A stretch of DNA of 64,000 bases, from positions 62,001-126,000 of the forward strand of contig NZ_CAMFHB010000008.1 of NCBI RefSeq assembly GCF_945952055.1, in the 5' to 3' direction. Source of the DNA: an uncultured Alsobacter sp. Lineage in GTDB: Bacteria > Pseudomonadota > Alphaproteobacteria > Rhizobiales > Beijerinckiaceae. A program made the position numbers and the translations under genes. The notes under the pieces were generated by a model. It searched no databases and had not been told where the DNA came from. It saw only the letters and a list, made by a program, of their open reading frames with translations. Below, one piece after another: positions 48,720 through 57,030 of the stretch; position 1 is the stretch's first letter, and every line of letters starts with the position of its first letter.

Positions 48720-49928
48720 ATGACGTCATCGCCGAAGGTCGCCGGGTTCGACCTGCGGATCCTCCCCATCCTCGTCATCGTGTTCTTCGTGACGATTGGC
48801 ATGGGCATGATGATCCCCGTGCTGCCGCTCTTCGCCGAGCGCCACGGCGGCGGAGCGGCGGCCTCGGGCCTCCTGCTGTCCGCCTTCGGCGCGGCGCGAC
48901 TGATCGTCAACGTGCCGGCGGGCAGCGCGTCCGAACGCTTCGGCCGGCGTGCGGTGATGGCCGCCGGCCTCGCCTTGCTGACGGTGACGTCCTTCGCGGC
49001 GGCCCTGGTCGACTCGATCCCGGCGCTGGCGGCGTGCCTCTTCCTGAACGGAGCCGGTTCGTCGCTCTACGTGACGGCAGCCCTCGCCTCCGTCGCGGAC
49101 ATCGCCACGCCCGCCAACCGGGGACGGCTGATGGGCTACTACCAGGCGGGCCTGCTCGCCGGCATCTCGCTGGGTCCCGGGGCGGGCGGCGTGCTCGCCG
49201 ACCTCTTCGGGCCGACCGGTCCGTTCATCGCCCAGGGCACCGTGATCGCAGCCGGGGGATTTCCCGCGCTGCTCCTGCTCAAGGAGACGCGGCGCCTGCA
49301 GGAGGGTCCTGGCTCCGCCTCGGGGCCACGCCCCGGGGTCCTGGCGATCCTGCGGCACGCCCCTTTCGCCGCGGTCTGCGCGCTCATGTTCGGCGCCTAT
49401 TTCGGCCGCGTCGTCTCCAACTGGCAGATGGTCCCGATCATGGCCCGGGACCTCTTCCACTATGGCCCAAGCACCGTGGGCCTGCTGCTGACCACCGGCG
49501 CGGTGGGCCAGTTCATCGCCCTGCCCTCGGTGTCGCTGGCCATCGACAAGTGGGGTGCCTGGCCGAGCACCGTGGCGGGCGCGCTGCTGTCGATCGCCGC
49601 CGTCGTGTTCATGGGTCTCTGGCTGAAGGCGCCGGCGCTCTGGATCGGCGTGTTCCTGCTGGGGGCCAGTGGCAGCGTCCTGACCACGGCCTGCTCCGCC
49701 TTCGCCATCGAGCAGTCGTCGGGGCCCAACGGCGTCACCATGGGCGCGCTGCGGGCCGCGGGGGATTTCGGCCTCGTCCTCGGGCCGCTCATCGTGGGGG
49801 TGGTCGTGACCGGGACCGGGATCGCCAACGACACCAGCCTGCTCCTGGTCGGGCTGGTGATGGCGATCATCCTCGCCGTGTTCCTCGGCCTGACGCGGGA
49901 CCGCGCCGCGAAGCCGACGGCCGGCTGA
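48720..49928 (+). CDS. MFS transporter, 402 aa
   Basis: Twelve predicted membrane helices. The first has IGMGMMIPVLPLFAERHGG, followed by the A-motif region AGSASERFGRRAVM and the C-motif-like GLLAGISLGPGAGGVLADLFG, as in drug/proton antiporters of the DHA1 type. It probably exports a small molecule, perhaps an intermediate of the neighbouring catabolic cluster. The C-terminal end overlaps the convergent MmcQ-like gene by 62 bp. Confidence 0.85.
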   Translation: MTSSPKVAGFDLRILPILVIVFFVTIGMGMMIPVLPLFAERHGGGAAASGLLLSAFGAARLIVNVPAGSASERFGRRAVMAAGLALLTVTSFAAALVDSIPALAACLFLNGAGSSLYVTAALASVADIATPANRGRLMGYYQAGLLAGISLGPGAGGVLADLFGPTGPFIAQGTVIAAGGFPALLLLKETRRLQEGPGSASGPRPGVLAILRHAPFAAVCALMFGAYFGRVVSNWQMVPIMARDLFHYGPSTVGLLLTTGAVGQFIALPSVSLAIDKWGAWPSTVAGALLSIAAVVFMGLWLKAPALWIGVFLLGASGSVLTTACSAFAIEQSSGPNGVTMGALRAAGDFGLVLGPLIVGVVVTGTGIANDTSLLLVGLVMAIILAVFLGLTRDRAAKPTAG

Positions 49929-50295
49929 CGACCGCGTCCGCGCCGCCCAGCGCGATCCGTGTCTTGCGCGGCAACCCCGCGAAGACCAGGTCGTAGCTGT
50001 GCTTCAGGTACAGCCTGAGATCGTCGTCGCTCATGCTCTCGTCGGACACGCGCTGGATCCACTTGAGGCCGCGCGAGGCGAGATAGGGCGCGGGTCGCAG
50101 GCCCGGCTCGGTCCTGAGCAGCTCGTAGCTCATCGGCGAGGCCTTGAAGGTGATCCCGGCATAGGGATCGTCGCCCGCCCACATGGTGGCGAACATCTTG
50201 CCCCCGACCTTCCACACGTCCGCCCCGCCCCACTGGACGACGTGGGTCGTGTGGGGCAGCGAGCGACAGAAGGCGTTGAAGTCGCTGGGCGTCAT
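49867..50295 (-). CDS. MmcQ/YjbR-family protein, 142 aa
   Basis: MTPSDFNAFCRSLPHTTHVVQWGGADVWKVGGKMFATM and ITFKASPMSYELLRTEPGLRPAPYLASRGLKWIQ match the MmcQ/YjbR fold (CyaY-like, double-stranded DNA-binding in the tested member). The basic, low-complexity C-terminal 25 residues lie in the region antisense to the MFS gene end, so the true end may be shorter in function. Downstream of the GntR gene by 41 bp, perhaps same transcript. Confidence 0.75.
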   Translation of the reverse strand: MTPSDFNAFCRSLPHTTHVVQWGGADVWKVGGKMFATMWAGDDPYAGITFKASPMSYELLRTEPGLRPAPYLASRGLKWIQRVSDESMSDDDLRLYLKHSYDLVFAGLPRKTRIALGGADAVVSRPSASRRGPASGRGTRRG

Positions 50296-50336
50296 GGGCT
50301 CTTCGACAGGGTTGGGGCAGCCCCGGTCCGAGGCCT

Positions 50337-51092
50337 TCACACGTTGCGAAGGATGCGGCTCTTCGAAATGAAGGTCTCGGCGACGTGCCAGTTGTAGGAG
50401 GCGATCAGCGTGCCTTCCCGGGACACGTAGCGCCGCAGCACGCACAGCGCCACCGACCCGGGCTCGCGGCCGAGATGGCTGGCGATGTCCTCGTTCATGA
50501 TCTCGCCGCGGATTTCCTGGTCGGCCTCCACGATCTCCTCGCCGGCGCGCTCCGCGAGATGGGCGTAGAACGGCCCGACCACGCCCGGCAGGCTCTTCAC
50601 GTGCCTGTTGAGGCGCCGGGGAATGTAGGAGTGGGTGTAGCAGACGACCTCGCCGCCCTTCGCCGTGCGCCGGATGCCGGCGATCAGCACCCAGCGTTCG
50701 CCCGGCACGCCGCCCACCCCTTCAGCGATCGCCTCGTCGATGGCCACCGTCGCCGTCGACAGCACCTCGTAGTGCGTGTCGAGGGCGAACTGGAAGAGAT
50801 CGGCGAGCGATGACAGCGACTGGACGTAACGGGCCTGGGGCCTTGCCGCGGTGACGACGCTGCCAGCGCCCTGCCGTCGGCTGACCATGCCCTGGTCGAC
50901 GAGGCGCCGCAGCGCCTCGCGCACCGTGTAGCGGCTCGCTCCGAACTCCTCGCAGAGCTCGCTTTCCGTCGGCAGGCTGCTCTCGACCGGATAGAGACCG
51001 CCCTCGACGCGCCGGCGCAGCTCGTCGAGGATCTGCAGGTAGCGCGGCGGCTCACTCCGTTTCGGCGTAGCGCTTCTCGAACTCCCAGACAT
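50337..51092 (-). CDS. GntR-family regulator (HutC/UTRA type), 251 aa
   Basis: N-terminal winged helix PRYLQILDELRRRVEGGLYPVESSLPTESELCEEFGASRYTVREALRRLV and wing GMVSRRQGAGSVV, then a UTRA ligand-binding domain (about 90-245) ending VALCVLRRYVSREGTLIASYNWHVAETF. It overlaps the lyase gene by 41 nt, so is co-transcribed. HutC-type proteins bind palindromes near 12 bp; TTGTCCGGACAA copies at 51945-52031 and 56017-56028 are the obvious candidates. Probable local repressor relieved by a pathway intermediate. Confidence 0.9.
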   Translation of the reverse strand: MSGSSRSATPKRSEPPRYLQILDELRRRVEGGLYPVESSLPTESELCEEFGASRYTVREALRRLVDQGMVSRRQGAGSVVTAARPQARYVQSLSSLADLFQFALDTHYEVLSTATVAIDEAIAEGVGGVPGERWVLIAGIRRTAKGGEVVCYTHSYIPRRLNRHVKSLPGVVGPFYAHLAERAGEEIVEADQEIRGEIMNEDIASHLGREPGSVALCVLRRYVSREGTLIASYNWHVAETFISKSRILRNV

Positions 51093-51915
51093 CCTTGAAT
51101 CCGATCAGCTCGTTGAAGGCGGCGAAGGAGAACATCGGAATCGCGGGCGACGTTGTACCGTGCTGCTGCAGGTCGCGGTAGGCGTTGGTCAGGGCCTCGG
51201 CGGTGGCGAGGAACCCGACGGCCGGGAAGATGGCGGCGGAGAACCCGATCTCCTCGAGCTTGGACACCGGCAGCATGGGCGTGCGCCCGCCATTGACCAT
51301 GTTGGCGATCACGGGCTTGTCTATGCGGCGCGCCACCTCGGCGAGCTCGGCCTCGCTCTCGGGCGACTCGATGAAGACGATGTCCGCCCCGGCCTCGCCA
51401 TAGGCGATCCCGCGCCGGATCGCCTCGTCGAGCCCCAGCGTCGTGCGGGCATCGGTCCGGGCGATGATCAGGAAGTCGGCGCTCGAGCGGCTGTCGGAGG
51501 CGACGCGGATCTTGCGGACCATGTCCTCCATCTTGATGACGCGGCGGCCCGGCGTGTGGCCGCACTTCTTGGGGAACTCCTGGTCCTCGATCTGGATCCC
51601 GGTGACACCCGCGGCCTCGTAGCCGCGCACCGTGTGGCGGACGTTGAGCAGGCCGCCATAGCCGGTGTCGGCGTCGGCGATGACGGGCGTCTTCGTCATC
51701 TGCGCGATGCGGCCGATGACGTCGATCATCTGCGAATAGGTGGCCAGCCCCGCGTCCGGCAGGCCGAGCGACGACGCCACGGTGCCGTAGCCGGTGACGT
51801 AGAGGGCCCGAAAGCCCATGCGGTCGGCGATCAGGGCCGAAATCAAGTCGTAGACGCCCGGGGCCGCGATGAAGCGGCGGGCCTCGAGATGCTGTCGGAG
51901 TGCGGGATCGGCCAT
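51052..51915 (-). CDS. Isocitrate lyase/PEP mutase superfamily lyase, 287 aa
   Basis: PGVYDLISALIADRMGFRALYVTGYG, metal-binding VIADADTGYGG and EDQEFPKKCGHTPGR, where KKCGH is the catalytic loop, then ARTDAR and the closing helix. This superfamily cleaves C-C bonds in 2-hydroxy acids (methylisocitrate, 2,3-dimethylmalate, oxaloacetate). The substrate is not fixed by sequence alone. CAGGAG precedes the ATG; heads a leftward unit lyase-gntR. Confidence 0.85.
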   Translation of the reverse strand: MADPALRQHLEARRFIAAPGVYDLISALIADRMGFRALYVTGYGTVASSLGLPDAGLATYSQMIDVIGRIAQMTKTPVIADADTGYGGLLNVRHTVRGYEAAGVTGIQIEDQEFPKKCGHTPGRRVIKMEDMVRKIRVASDSRSSADFLIIARTDARTTLGLDEAIRRGIAYGEAGADIVFIESPESEAELAEVARRIDKPVIANMVNGGRTPMLPVSKLEEIGFSAAIFPAVGFLATAEALTNAYRDLQQHGTTSPAIPMFSFAAFNELIGFKDVWEFEKRYAETE

Positions 51916-51944
51916 GATGCTCCTGCCGTGATGCGTCCTCACCT

Positions 51945-52031
51945 TTGTCCGGACATTCTCGATTGTCCGGTGCCGGTTCGCAAGCGTCGCCGTGCCGCAA
52001 TGGCCCCTTTTCATGCAGATTTGTCCGGACA
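51945..52031. promoter_or_regulatory. Three GntR-type operator sites in a divergent promoter
   Basis: TTGTCCGGACA at 51945-51955 and 52021-52031 (each with the perfect 10-bp palindrome TGTCCGGACA) and half-site TTGTCCGG at 51963-51970, spread between the lyase gene and the amidase gene. The two full sites are 76 bp apart, suiting repression of two divergent promoters or looping. Confidence 0.75.
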
Positions 52032-52086
52032 GATTTTCTGTGCGAGCCTCTGCCCTCCCCCGCCTCACCTCGCACGGGATCGTCGC

Positions 52087-52701
52087 ATGAGCGAACTCGA
52101 CATCTACAAGCGCCAGGGCTTTGCCCAGTCCGTGGGAATCGGGGCCCAGCCGGCCCTCGTCATCGTCGACTTCGTGGTCGGCTTCACGGACCCCGCCCAT
52201 TTCGGCGGCGGCAACATCGGGCCGGCCATCGAGCGGACGGTCGGCCTGCTCGCCGACGCGCGAAAGCGCGGTTGGCCGGTGGCCCACACCCGCGTCGTCT
52301 ATGCCGATGACGGGTCCGACGCCGGCTCCTTCGCGGCCAAGGCCCCGGGCCTGCGCAAGCTCACGGAGACGAGCCCGCTGAGCCAGATCGTGCCGGAGCT
52401 CGCGCCCGTGCCGGGCGAGCTCATCGTGCGCAAGCGCCAGGCCTCGGGCTTCTTCGCCACCGAGCTCGCCGGCTGGCTCGCCTGGCGGCGCGTCGACACG
52501 CTGTTCATCGCGGGCTGCACCACCTCGGGCTGCGTCCGGGCGACCGTGGTCGACGCCGTGTCCCACAACTTCCGCACCATCGTGCTCGTCGACTGCGTGG
52601 GCGACCGCGCCATCGGCCCGCACGAGGCCAACCTCTTCGACATGGGCCAGAAATATGCGGACCTGATGACCGCGGACGAGGTTCTGGCCGCCACGGGTTG
52701 A
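52087..52701 (+). CDS. Isochorismatase-family amidohydrolase, 204 aa
   Basis: ALVIVDFVVGFTDP supplies the Asp, VRKRQASGFFATEL the Lys and IAGCTTSGCVRATVVDAVSHNF the nucleophilic Cys (first Cys of the GCTTSGC motif) of the Asp-Lys-Cys triad. The SGCVRATVVDA sequence is that of N-carbamoylsarcosine amidase/maleamate amidohydrolase relatives. It hydrolyses a C-N bond of an amide. Divergent from the lyase gene and sharing its operators, so probably GntR-controlled. Confidence 0.85.
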   Translation: MSELDIYKRQGFAQSVGIGAQPALVIVDFVVGFTDPAHFGGGNIGPAIERTVGLLADARKRGWPVAHTRVVYADDGSDAGSFAAKAPGLRKLTETSPLSQIVPELAPVPGELIVRKRQASGFFATELAGWLAWRRVDTLFIAGCTTSGCVRATVVDAVSHNFRTIVLVDCVGDRAIGPHEANLFDMGQKYADLMTADEVLAATG

Positions 52702-52754
52702 GGCGCTCAGCGTTCTTCGTTTCAGCAGCGGAAAAGCCTGGCTTCATTCCCCCC

Positions 52755-52856
52755 CTCCCCCGTCCTGCCCGGGCTTGGCCCGGGCATCCACGACTTTGCC
52801 GGGGCCATCCTCAAGGCGTGGATGGCCGGGCCAAGCCCGGCCAGGACGGCGGAGAG
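52755..52856 (-). repeat. Dispersed palindromic repeat, copy E
   Basis: Minus-strand orientation: GGCCGGG hairpin at right, GCCCGGG hairpin at left. Lies in the 263-bp gap after the amidase gene; no other feature is evident there except the ribosome-binding region of the next gene. Confidence 0.85.
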
Positions 52857-52964
52857 GGTTGGGCAGAGTGACGGGCAGGAGCGCTGCTGAACGGGTTTCG
52901 AGACAGCTTGGGGCCAGGTGAGGCCCGCAAACAGCATCGCAACACACTCCAGGGAGACACCACC

Positions 52965-53711
52965 ATGGTCGATCACCAGGGTTTCCGCCGCAAGTTCGGC
53001 GTCCTCGGTCCCTCCACGAACACCATCGTGCAGCCCGACTTCGACGACATGCGCCCCTACGGCGTCACCAACCACTACAGCCGCATCTACACGCCCAACG
53101 CCAACGCGGTGAGCAACGAGAGCTTCCGGGCCGGGGCCGAGGTCATCGCCTCCAACGTGCTCGACGCGGTGCGCAGCGTCATGACCTGCGCGCCCGACTA
53201 TCTCGTCATGGGCATGTCGGCCGTGACCTTCTTCGACGGCGCCAAGGGCGCCGACGCCTTCGTGAAGCAGGTCGAGGAGGTCTCGGGCGTCAAGATCTCC
53301 ATCGGCAGCCACGCCTGCACCGCGGCGCTGAACGCCTATGGCGGGGTGAAGCGCATCGCGGTGCTCTCGCCCTACTGGCCGGTGATGAACACCGAGGTCG
53401 CCCGCTACTTCGGCGACATGGGCTTCACCACGGTGCGCGACGTTCCCCTGCAGTGCCGGTCCTGGACCGCCATCGCCGAGGTCGACGACGCCAGGCTCTG
53501 CGCGGTGCTGAAGCAGCTCGACGGCGACGACGTCGACGCGATCGTGCAGGTCGGCACCAACCTCTCGATGGTGCGGCTCGCGGCCTTCGCGGAGCTGTGG
53601 CTGGGCAAGCCGGTGATCGCCATCAACACGGCGACCTACTGGCACGCGCTGCGGACCAACGGCATCATGGACAAGAAGGGCGGGTTCGGCCGCCTGATGT
53701 CGGACTTCTGA
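52965..53711 (+). CDS. Maleate isomerase/arylmalonate decarboxylase-like protein, 248 aa
   Basis: GVLGPSTNTIVQPDFDDM at the start, YLVMGMSAVTFF in place of a Cys-bearing first loop, SIGSHACTAALNAYGGVKRIAVLSPY and VQVGTNLSMVRLA near the end place it in the Asp/Glu racemase superfamily, maleate-isomerase-like branch. Catalytic Cys positions appear to hold Ser (MSAVTF) and Gly (VGTNL). Isomerisation or decarboxylation of a dicarboxylate is plausible. AGGGAGA precedes the ATG. Confidence 0.7.
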   Translation: MVDHQGFRRKFGVLGPSTNTIVQPDFDDMRPYGVTNHYSRIYTPNANAVSNESFRAGAEVIASNVLDAVRSVMTCAPDYLVMGMSAVTFFDGAKGADAFVKQVEEVSGVKISIGSHACTAALNAYGGVKRIAVLSPYWPVMNTEVARYFGDMGFTTVRDVPLQCRSWTAIAEVDDARLCAVLKQLDGDDVDAIVQVGTNLSMVRLAAFAELWLGKPVIAINTATYWHALRTNGIMDKKGGFGRLMSDF

Positions 53712-53715
53712 GCCC

Positions 53716-54612
53716 ATGGCCACTCCCCCGGACCTCGCCCTCGGTGGGGTCAGCGTGCACCGGGTCGTCGACCTCGACCCCTTCGTGCTGCCCTTCGACA
53801 TGATCTTCCCGGGCGCCGACCCGGCGGCGCTCGGATCGTATCGGGCCGAGTTGGAGGGCCACGTCGACCTCGACCGCAAGGAGGTGCTGCTGGCGATCCA
53901 GACGCACGTGGTGCGGATCGCGGGCCTGACGATCCTGGTCGACACCTGCGTCGGCGAGCACAAGCCTCGCCCGGTGCGACCGGACTGGAACCAGCGCGCG
54001 GCGTCGGGCTACCTGGACCGGCTCGCCGCGGCCGGCGCCAGGCCCGAGGACGTCGACATCGTGCTGTGCACGCATCTCCACGCCGACCACGTGGGCTGGA
54101 ACACGCAGCTTCGGGATGGGCGCTGGGTGCCCACCTTCCCGCGCGCCCGCTACGTCATGGGGCATGGCGAACTCGCCCACTGGCAGGCCGCCGTCGCCAA
54201 GGACCCGACCGTGAGCCATGGCTGCTTCACCGATAGCGTGCTGCCGGTGATCGAGGCCGGACAGGCAGCGCCCATCGCACCGGGCGACTCGATCGCCGAG
54301 GGCGCGATGACGCTGGCCCTGCCCGGCCACACGCCCGGCCAGATCGGGCTCAGGATCGAGACCGGCCAGCGGCCCGTCTTCTTCTGCGGCGACGCGGTCC
54401 ACACGCCGGCACAGGCGCTGGAGCCCGACTGGTCGAGCCGTTTCTGCACCGACCGGGAGCAATCGGCCGTGACGCGGCGGGCGCTGTTCGAGCAGGTGGC
54501 CGCCGAGGATGCGGTGCTGGTGCCGGCTCATTTACGAGCAGCCGGGATGCGGCTGCGGCGCGAGGGCTCGCGCTACAGGCCGACGATGTGCGGGTGCGAC
54601 GGGAGCTGCTGA
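53716..54612 (+). CDS. Metallo-beta-lactamase-fold hydrolase, 298 aa
   Basis: The zinc-binding motif HLHADHVGWN (from CTHLHADHVG) is complete. Further His positions lie in MGHGELAHW, in LALPGHTPGQIGL and before FFCGDAVH. MBL hydrolases of this type cleave esters, thioesters, lactones or amides. No signal peptide. It begins 4 nt after the maleate-isomerase-like gene and ends the rightward unit; likely ring-opening or thioester step in the cluster. Confidence 0.85.
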   Translation: MATPPDLALGGVSVHRVVDLDPFVLPFDMIFPGADPAALGSYRAELEGHVDLDRKEVLLAIQTHVVRIAGLTILVDTCVGEHKPRPVRPDWNQRAASGYLDRLAAAGARPEDVDIVLCTHLHADHVGWNTQLRDGRWVPTFPRARYVMGHGELAHWQAAVAKDPTVSHGCFTDSVLPVIEAGQAAPIAPGDSIAEGAMTLALPGHTPGQIGLRIETGQRPVFFCGDAVHTPAQALEPDWSSRFCTDREQSAVTRRALFEQVAAEDAVLVPAHLRAAGMRLRREGSRYRPTMCGCDGSC

Positions 54613-54633
54613 GCATTTTCAAACAGCTCCCAT

Positions 54634-54737
54634 CTCTCCGCGTCCTGGCCGGGCTTGGCCCGGCCATCCACGACTTCGGAGCAGTTGAGAGCTTCAGTCG
54701 TGGGTGCCCGGGCCAGGCCCGGGCATGACGCGGGGAG
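54634..54737 (+). repeat. Dispersed palindromic repeat, copy F
   Basis: GGCCGGG hairpin left, GCCCGGG hairpin right, with a GCAGTTGAGAGCTTC insert in the centre like the insert in copy C. Fills the gap between convergent genes. Confidence 0.85.
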
Positions 54738-54763
54738 ATTGAGCGCTCTGGAAATCCAGGCAC

Positions 54764-55960
54764 TCACTCGATCGTCGCCACGTCCCTCAGCGACTGGATC
54801 ATCGAGGTCCGCATCAGATAGCCCTTGTGGGCCGCGGGGTCGTCCACCGTGCGGCGCAGGTCGTCGTAGTAGGCCTGGCGCGCGGCGGGCTCGCGGGTGT
54901 TGAGGATGGCGCGGTTGCGCAACGTGGTCTGCTGGACGACGTCGAGCGCCACCTTGCGGCGCTGGCGCTCATAGCGGGAGAGCGTCTCGAGCGGCGCGCC
55001 CTGCACCACCGCGATGAGCTTTTCGGTGAGGTTGAAGGCATCGTGGATGCCGCCGTTGAGGCCCATGCCGCCCAGCGGGTTGTTCACGTGCGCCGCGTCG
55101 CCCGCGATCAGCAGGCGGCCCGAGAGGTAGCTGGAGGCCACGCGCTCATGCACCCGGTAGGCGGTGCGGTGCAGGACCTCGTAGGGCTGCGATCGGGGCG
55201 CGGCGCCCTGCAGCAGCTTTTCGCCGCGCTCGGGCGAGGTGACCTCGGCGTCCGACAGGGTCGGGTCCACGGGAAAGAGCGCGCGCCAGACCCGGGCGGT
55301 GCGAATCAGGACGAACCACTCGGTCGGGTCGGAGAGGTAGGCGATGTTGGCGATGTCGGGCATTGCCTCGCGGAAATCGAAGGTCGTGGACAGCGTCAGG
55401 AAGATTTCCGGGATGGTGAGCCCGTCGAAGGCCGCGCCGATCGACTTGCGCACCACGCTGCCGATGCCGTCCGCGCCAATGCAGAAGGCGCCCTTCAGCG
55501 TCTCCGCCGTGCCGTCGGGCCCCACCACGTCGAGCTCGACGCCCGCGGCGGTCTGGCGCACGGCCGACGCCTTGGTGGAGAATCGGATCTCGGCGAGGTC
55601 GGACTGCCCCTTGAGGCGCTCGTGCAGCATGTCGCCGAGGCGCCACTGCTCGCACTGCAGCCGATAGCAGTGGTTGGTCTCGCCTTTCAGCCGGTCCAGC
55701 TCGAAGGTCGCCACCACGCCCTCGCGCCGGTCGCGGAACTGCCAGGTCGGGCACTTCAGGCCTTGCGCGATCATGCTGTCCACGACGCCGAAGCGCTCCA
55801 GCATGTCGAGTGTCGGCGGGTGGAAGGTCGAGGCCCGCAGGTCGTGCGGCAGCTCGGAGGCGGCTTCCACCAGCGTCACCGGGATCCCGGCGTCGACGAG
55901 AAGGCAGGAGGCGACGAGGCCGACGGGGCCCGCACCGACGATGAGGATCCTGGAGTTCAT
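54764..55960 (-). CDS. FAD-dependent monooxygenase, 398 aa
   Basis: Rossmann motif ILIVGAGPVGLVASCLL, RASTFHPPTLDMLERFG, the DG motif IGADGIGSVVRK, and the second FAD motif LIAGDAAHVNNPLGGMGLNGG: group A flavoprotein monooxygenase of the p-hydroxybenzoate hydroxylase fold. It hydroxylates an aromatic or heteroaromatic ring using NADPH and O2. The start at MNSRILIVG was chosen for fit to the Rossmann strand. Divergent from the deacetylase-like gene with a perfect GntR-type palindrome between. Confidence 0.88.
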   Translation of the reverse strand: MNSRILIVGAGPVGLVASCLLVDAGIPVTLVEAASELPHDLRASTFHPPTLDMLERFGVVDSMIAQGLKCPTWQFRDRREGVVATFELDRLKGETNHCYRLQCEQWRLGDMLHERLKGQSDLAEIRFSTKASAVRQTAAGVELDVVGPDGTAETLKGAFCIGADGIGSVVRKSIGAAFDGLTIPEIFLTLSTTFDFREAMPDIANIAYLSDPTEWFVLIRTARVWRALFPVDPTLSDAEVTSPERGEKLLQGAAPRSQPYEVLHRTAYRVHERVASSYLSGRLLIAGDAAHVNNPLGGMGLNGGIHDAFNLTEKLIAVVQGAPLETLSRYERQRRKVALDVVQQTTLRNRAILNTREPAARQAYYDDLRRTVDDPAAHKGYLMRTSMIQSLRDVATIE

Positions 55961-56016
55961 GGTGAGCATTCCGACGGGGTTCCTTGACAGGCCGCGTGGG
56001 CCGGTCATCATGGAGT

Positions 56017-56028
56017 TGTCCGGACAAA
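56017..56028. promoter_or_regulatory. Perfect GntR-type operator TTGTCCGGACAA
   Basis: A 12-bp perfect palindrome between the divergent monooxygenase and deacetylase-like/transporter genes. It is identical in core to the sites beside the lyase gene. Confidence 0.75.
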
Positions 56029-56112
56029 CATGACCGGGTTCGGCGTCCCCGACAAGGGACATCGCGCCGCTCCCGGAAACCGGACGAGGCCCTGAAAGGA
56101 ACGAGCGATCCG

Positions 56113-57030
56113 ATGCGCTACCCCTTCGTGCCCCTTCCCCACCGTGGCCCGCTGCGCTGGCCTGACGGAAAGCGGCTCGCGCTGATCATCACGATCAACC
56201 TCGAGTACTGGGACCTCATGAAGGAGACGAGCGCGCCCTACTACGCGGGCGGCCCACCGATCCTTCCCGACATGCTGCCGGGCAACATCCCGGACTTCCC
56301 GAACTGGTCCTGGCGCGAATACGGCCAGCGCGTCGGCGCATGGCGGCTGTTCGACACGTTCTCGCAGGCCGGCGTGCGGGCGAGCTGCACCATGAACGCC
56401 AAGATGGCGCTGGAGCGCCGCGCGGTGATCGAGGGGGCGCTGGAGCGGGGCTTCGAGCTCATCCCGCACAACTACGAGCAGGGCGAGCTGCTCTGCCACC
56501 TGCAGCACAAGCCCGACGAAGAGCGCAAGGTCATCGCCGAGACCCTGAAGGTCTACGAGCAGGTGGCCGGTCGCAAGGCCAAGGGGTGGCTGTCGTCGTC
56601 GCTGCGCGGCACGACCAACACCCCGGCCATCCTGGCGGAGAACGGCCTCACCTTCTGGTGCGACCTGATGAACGACGATCAGCCCTACATGATCGACACG
56701 CCCTCTGGTCGGATCGTCGGCGTGCCCTATTCCATCGAGATGAACGACTTCACCCTTCTCGCACGCCGTGGCCTCACCAACGCCGCCGCGCTCGAGAGCC
56801 TCAAGGAACAGTTCGACGTGCTCTACCGCGAGGGCGAGAAGACGGGGATGATGATGAACGTGGGGCTGCACCCGCACGTCATCGGCGTTCCGCACCGCAT
56901 CGGGCTCTTGCGCCAGTTCCTCCACTACGCCGGCCAGTTCGAAGGCGTGTGGTGGGCGACGCGCGAGGAGGTGGCGGAGGCCTATCTCGGCCAGCACGAG
57001 ACCCACATCCCGCCGTCGGCCTTCGCATGA
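56113..57030 (+). CDS. Polysaccharide deacetylase-family hydrolase (PuuE-like), 305 aa
   Basis: Residues about 20-60 (LALIITINLEYWDLMK) carry the NodB strand; NWSWREYGQRVGAWRLFDTF, SCTMNAKMALERR, LIPHNYEQGELL and WLSSSLRGTTNTPAIL match the PuuE/allantoinase-like branch, whose members hydrolyse cyclic amides or act on acyl groups without a sugar. It is not a sugar-modifying exported form: no signal peptide. First gene of the rightward unit that continues into a transporter. Confidence 0.8.
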   Translation: MRYPFVPLPHRGPLRWPDGKRLALIITINLEYWDLMKETSAPYYAGGPPILPDMLPGNIPDFPNWSWREYGQRVGAWRLFDTFSQAGVRASCTMNAKMALERRAVIEGALERGFELIPHNYEQGELLCHLQHKPDEERKVIAETLKVYEQVAGRKAKGWLSSSLRGTTNTPAILAENGLTFWCDLMNDDQPYMIDTPSGRIVGVPYSIEMNDFTLLARRGLTNAAALESLKEQFDVLYREGEKTGMMMNVGLHPHVIGVPHRIGLLRQFLHYAGQFEGVWWATREEVAEAYLGQHETHIPPSAFA

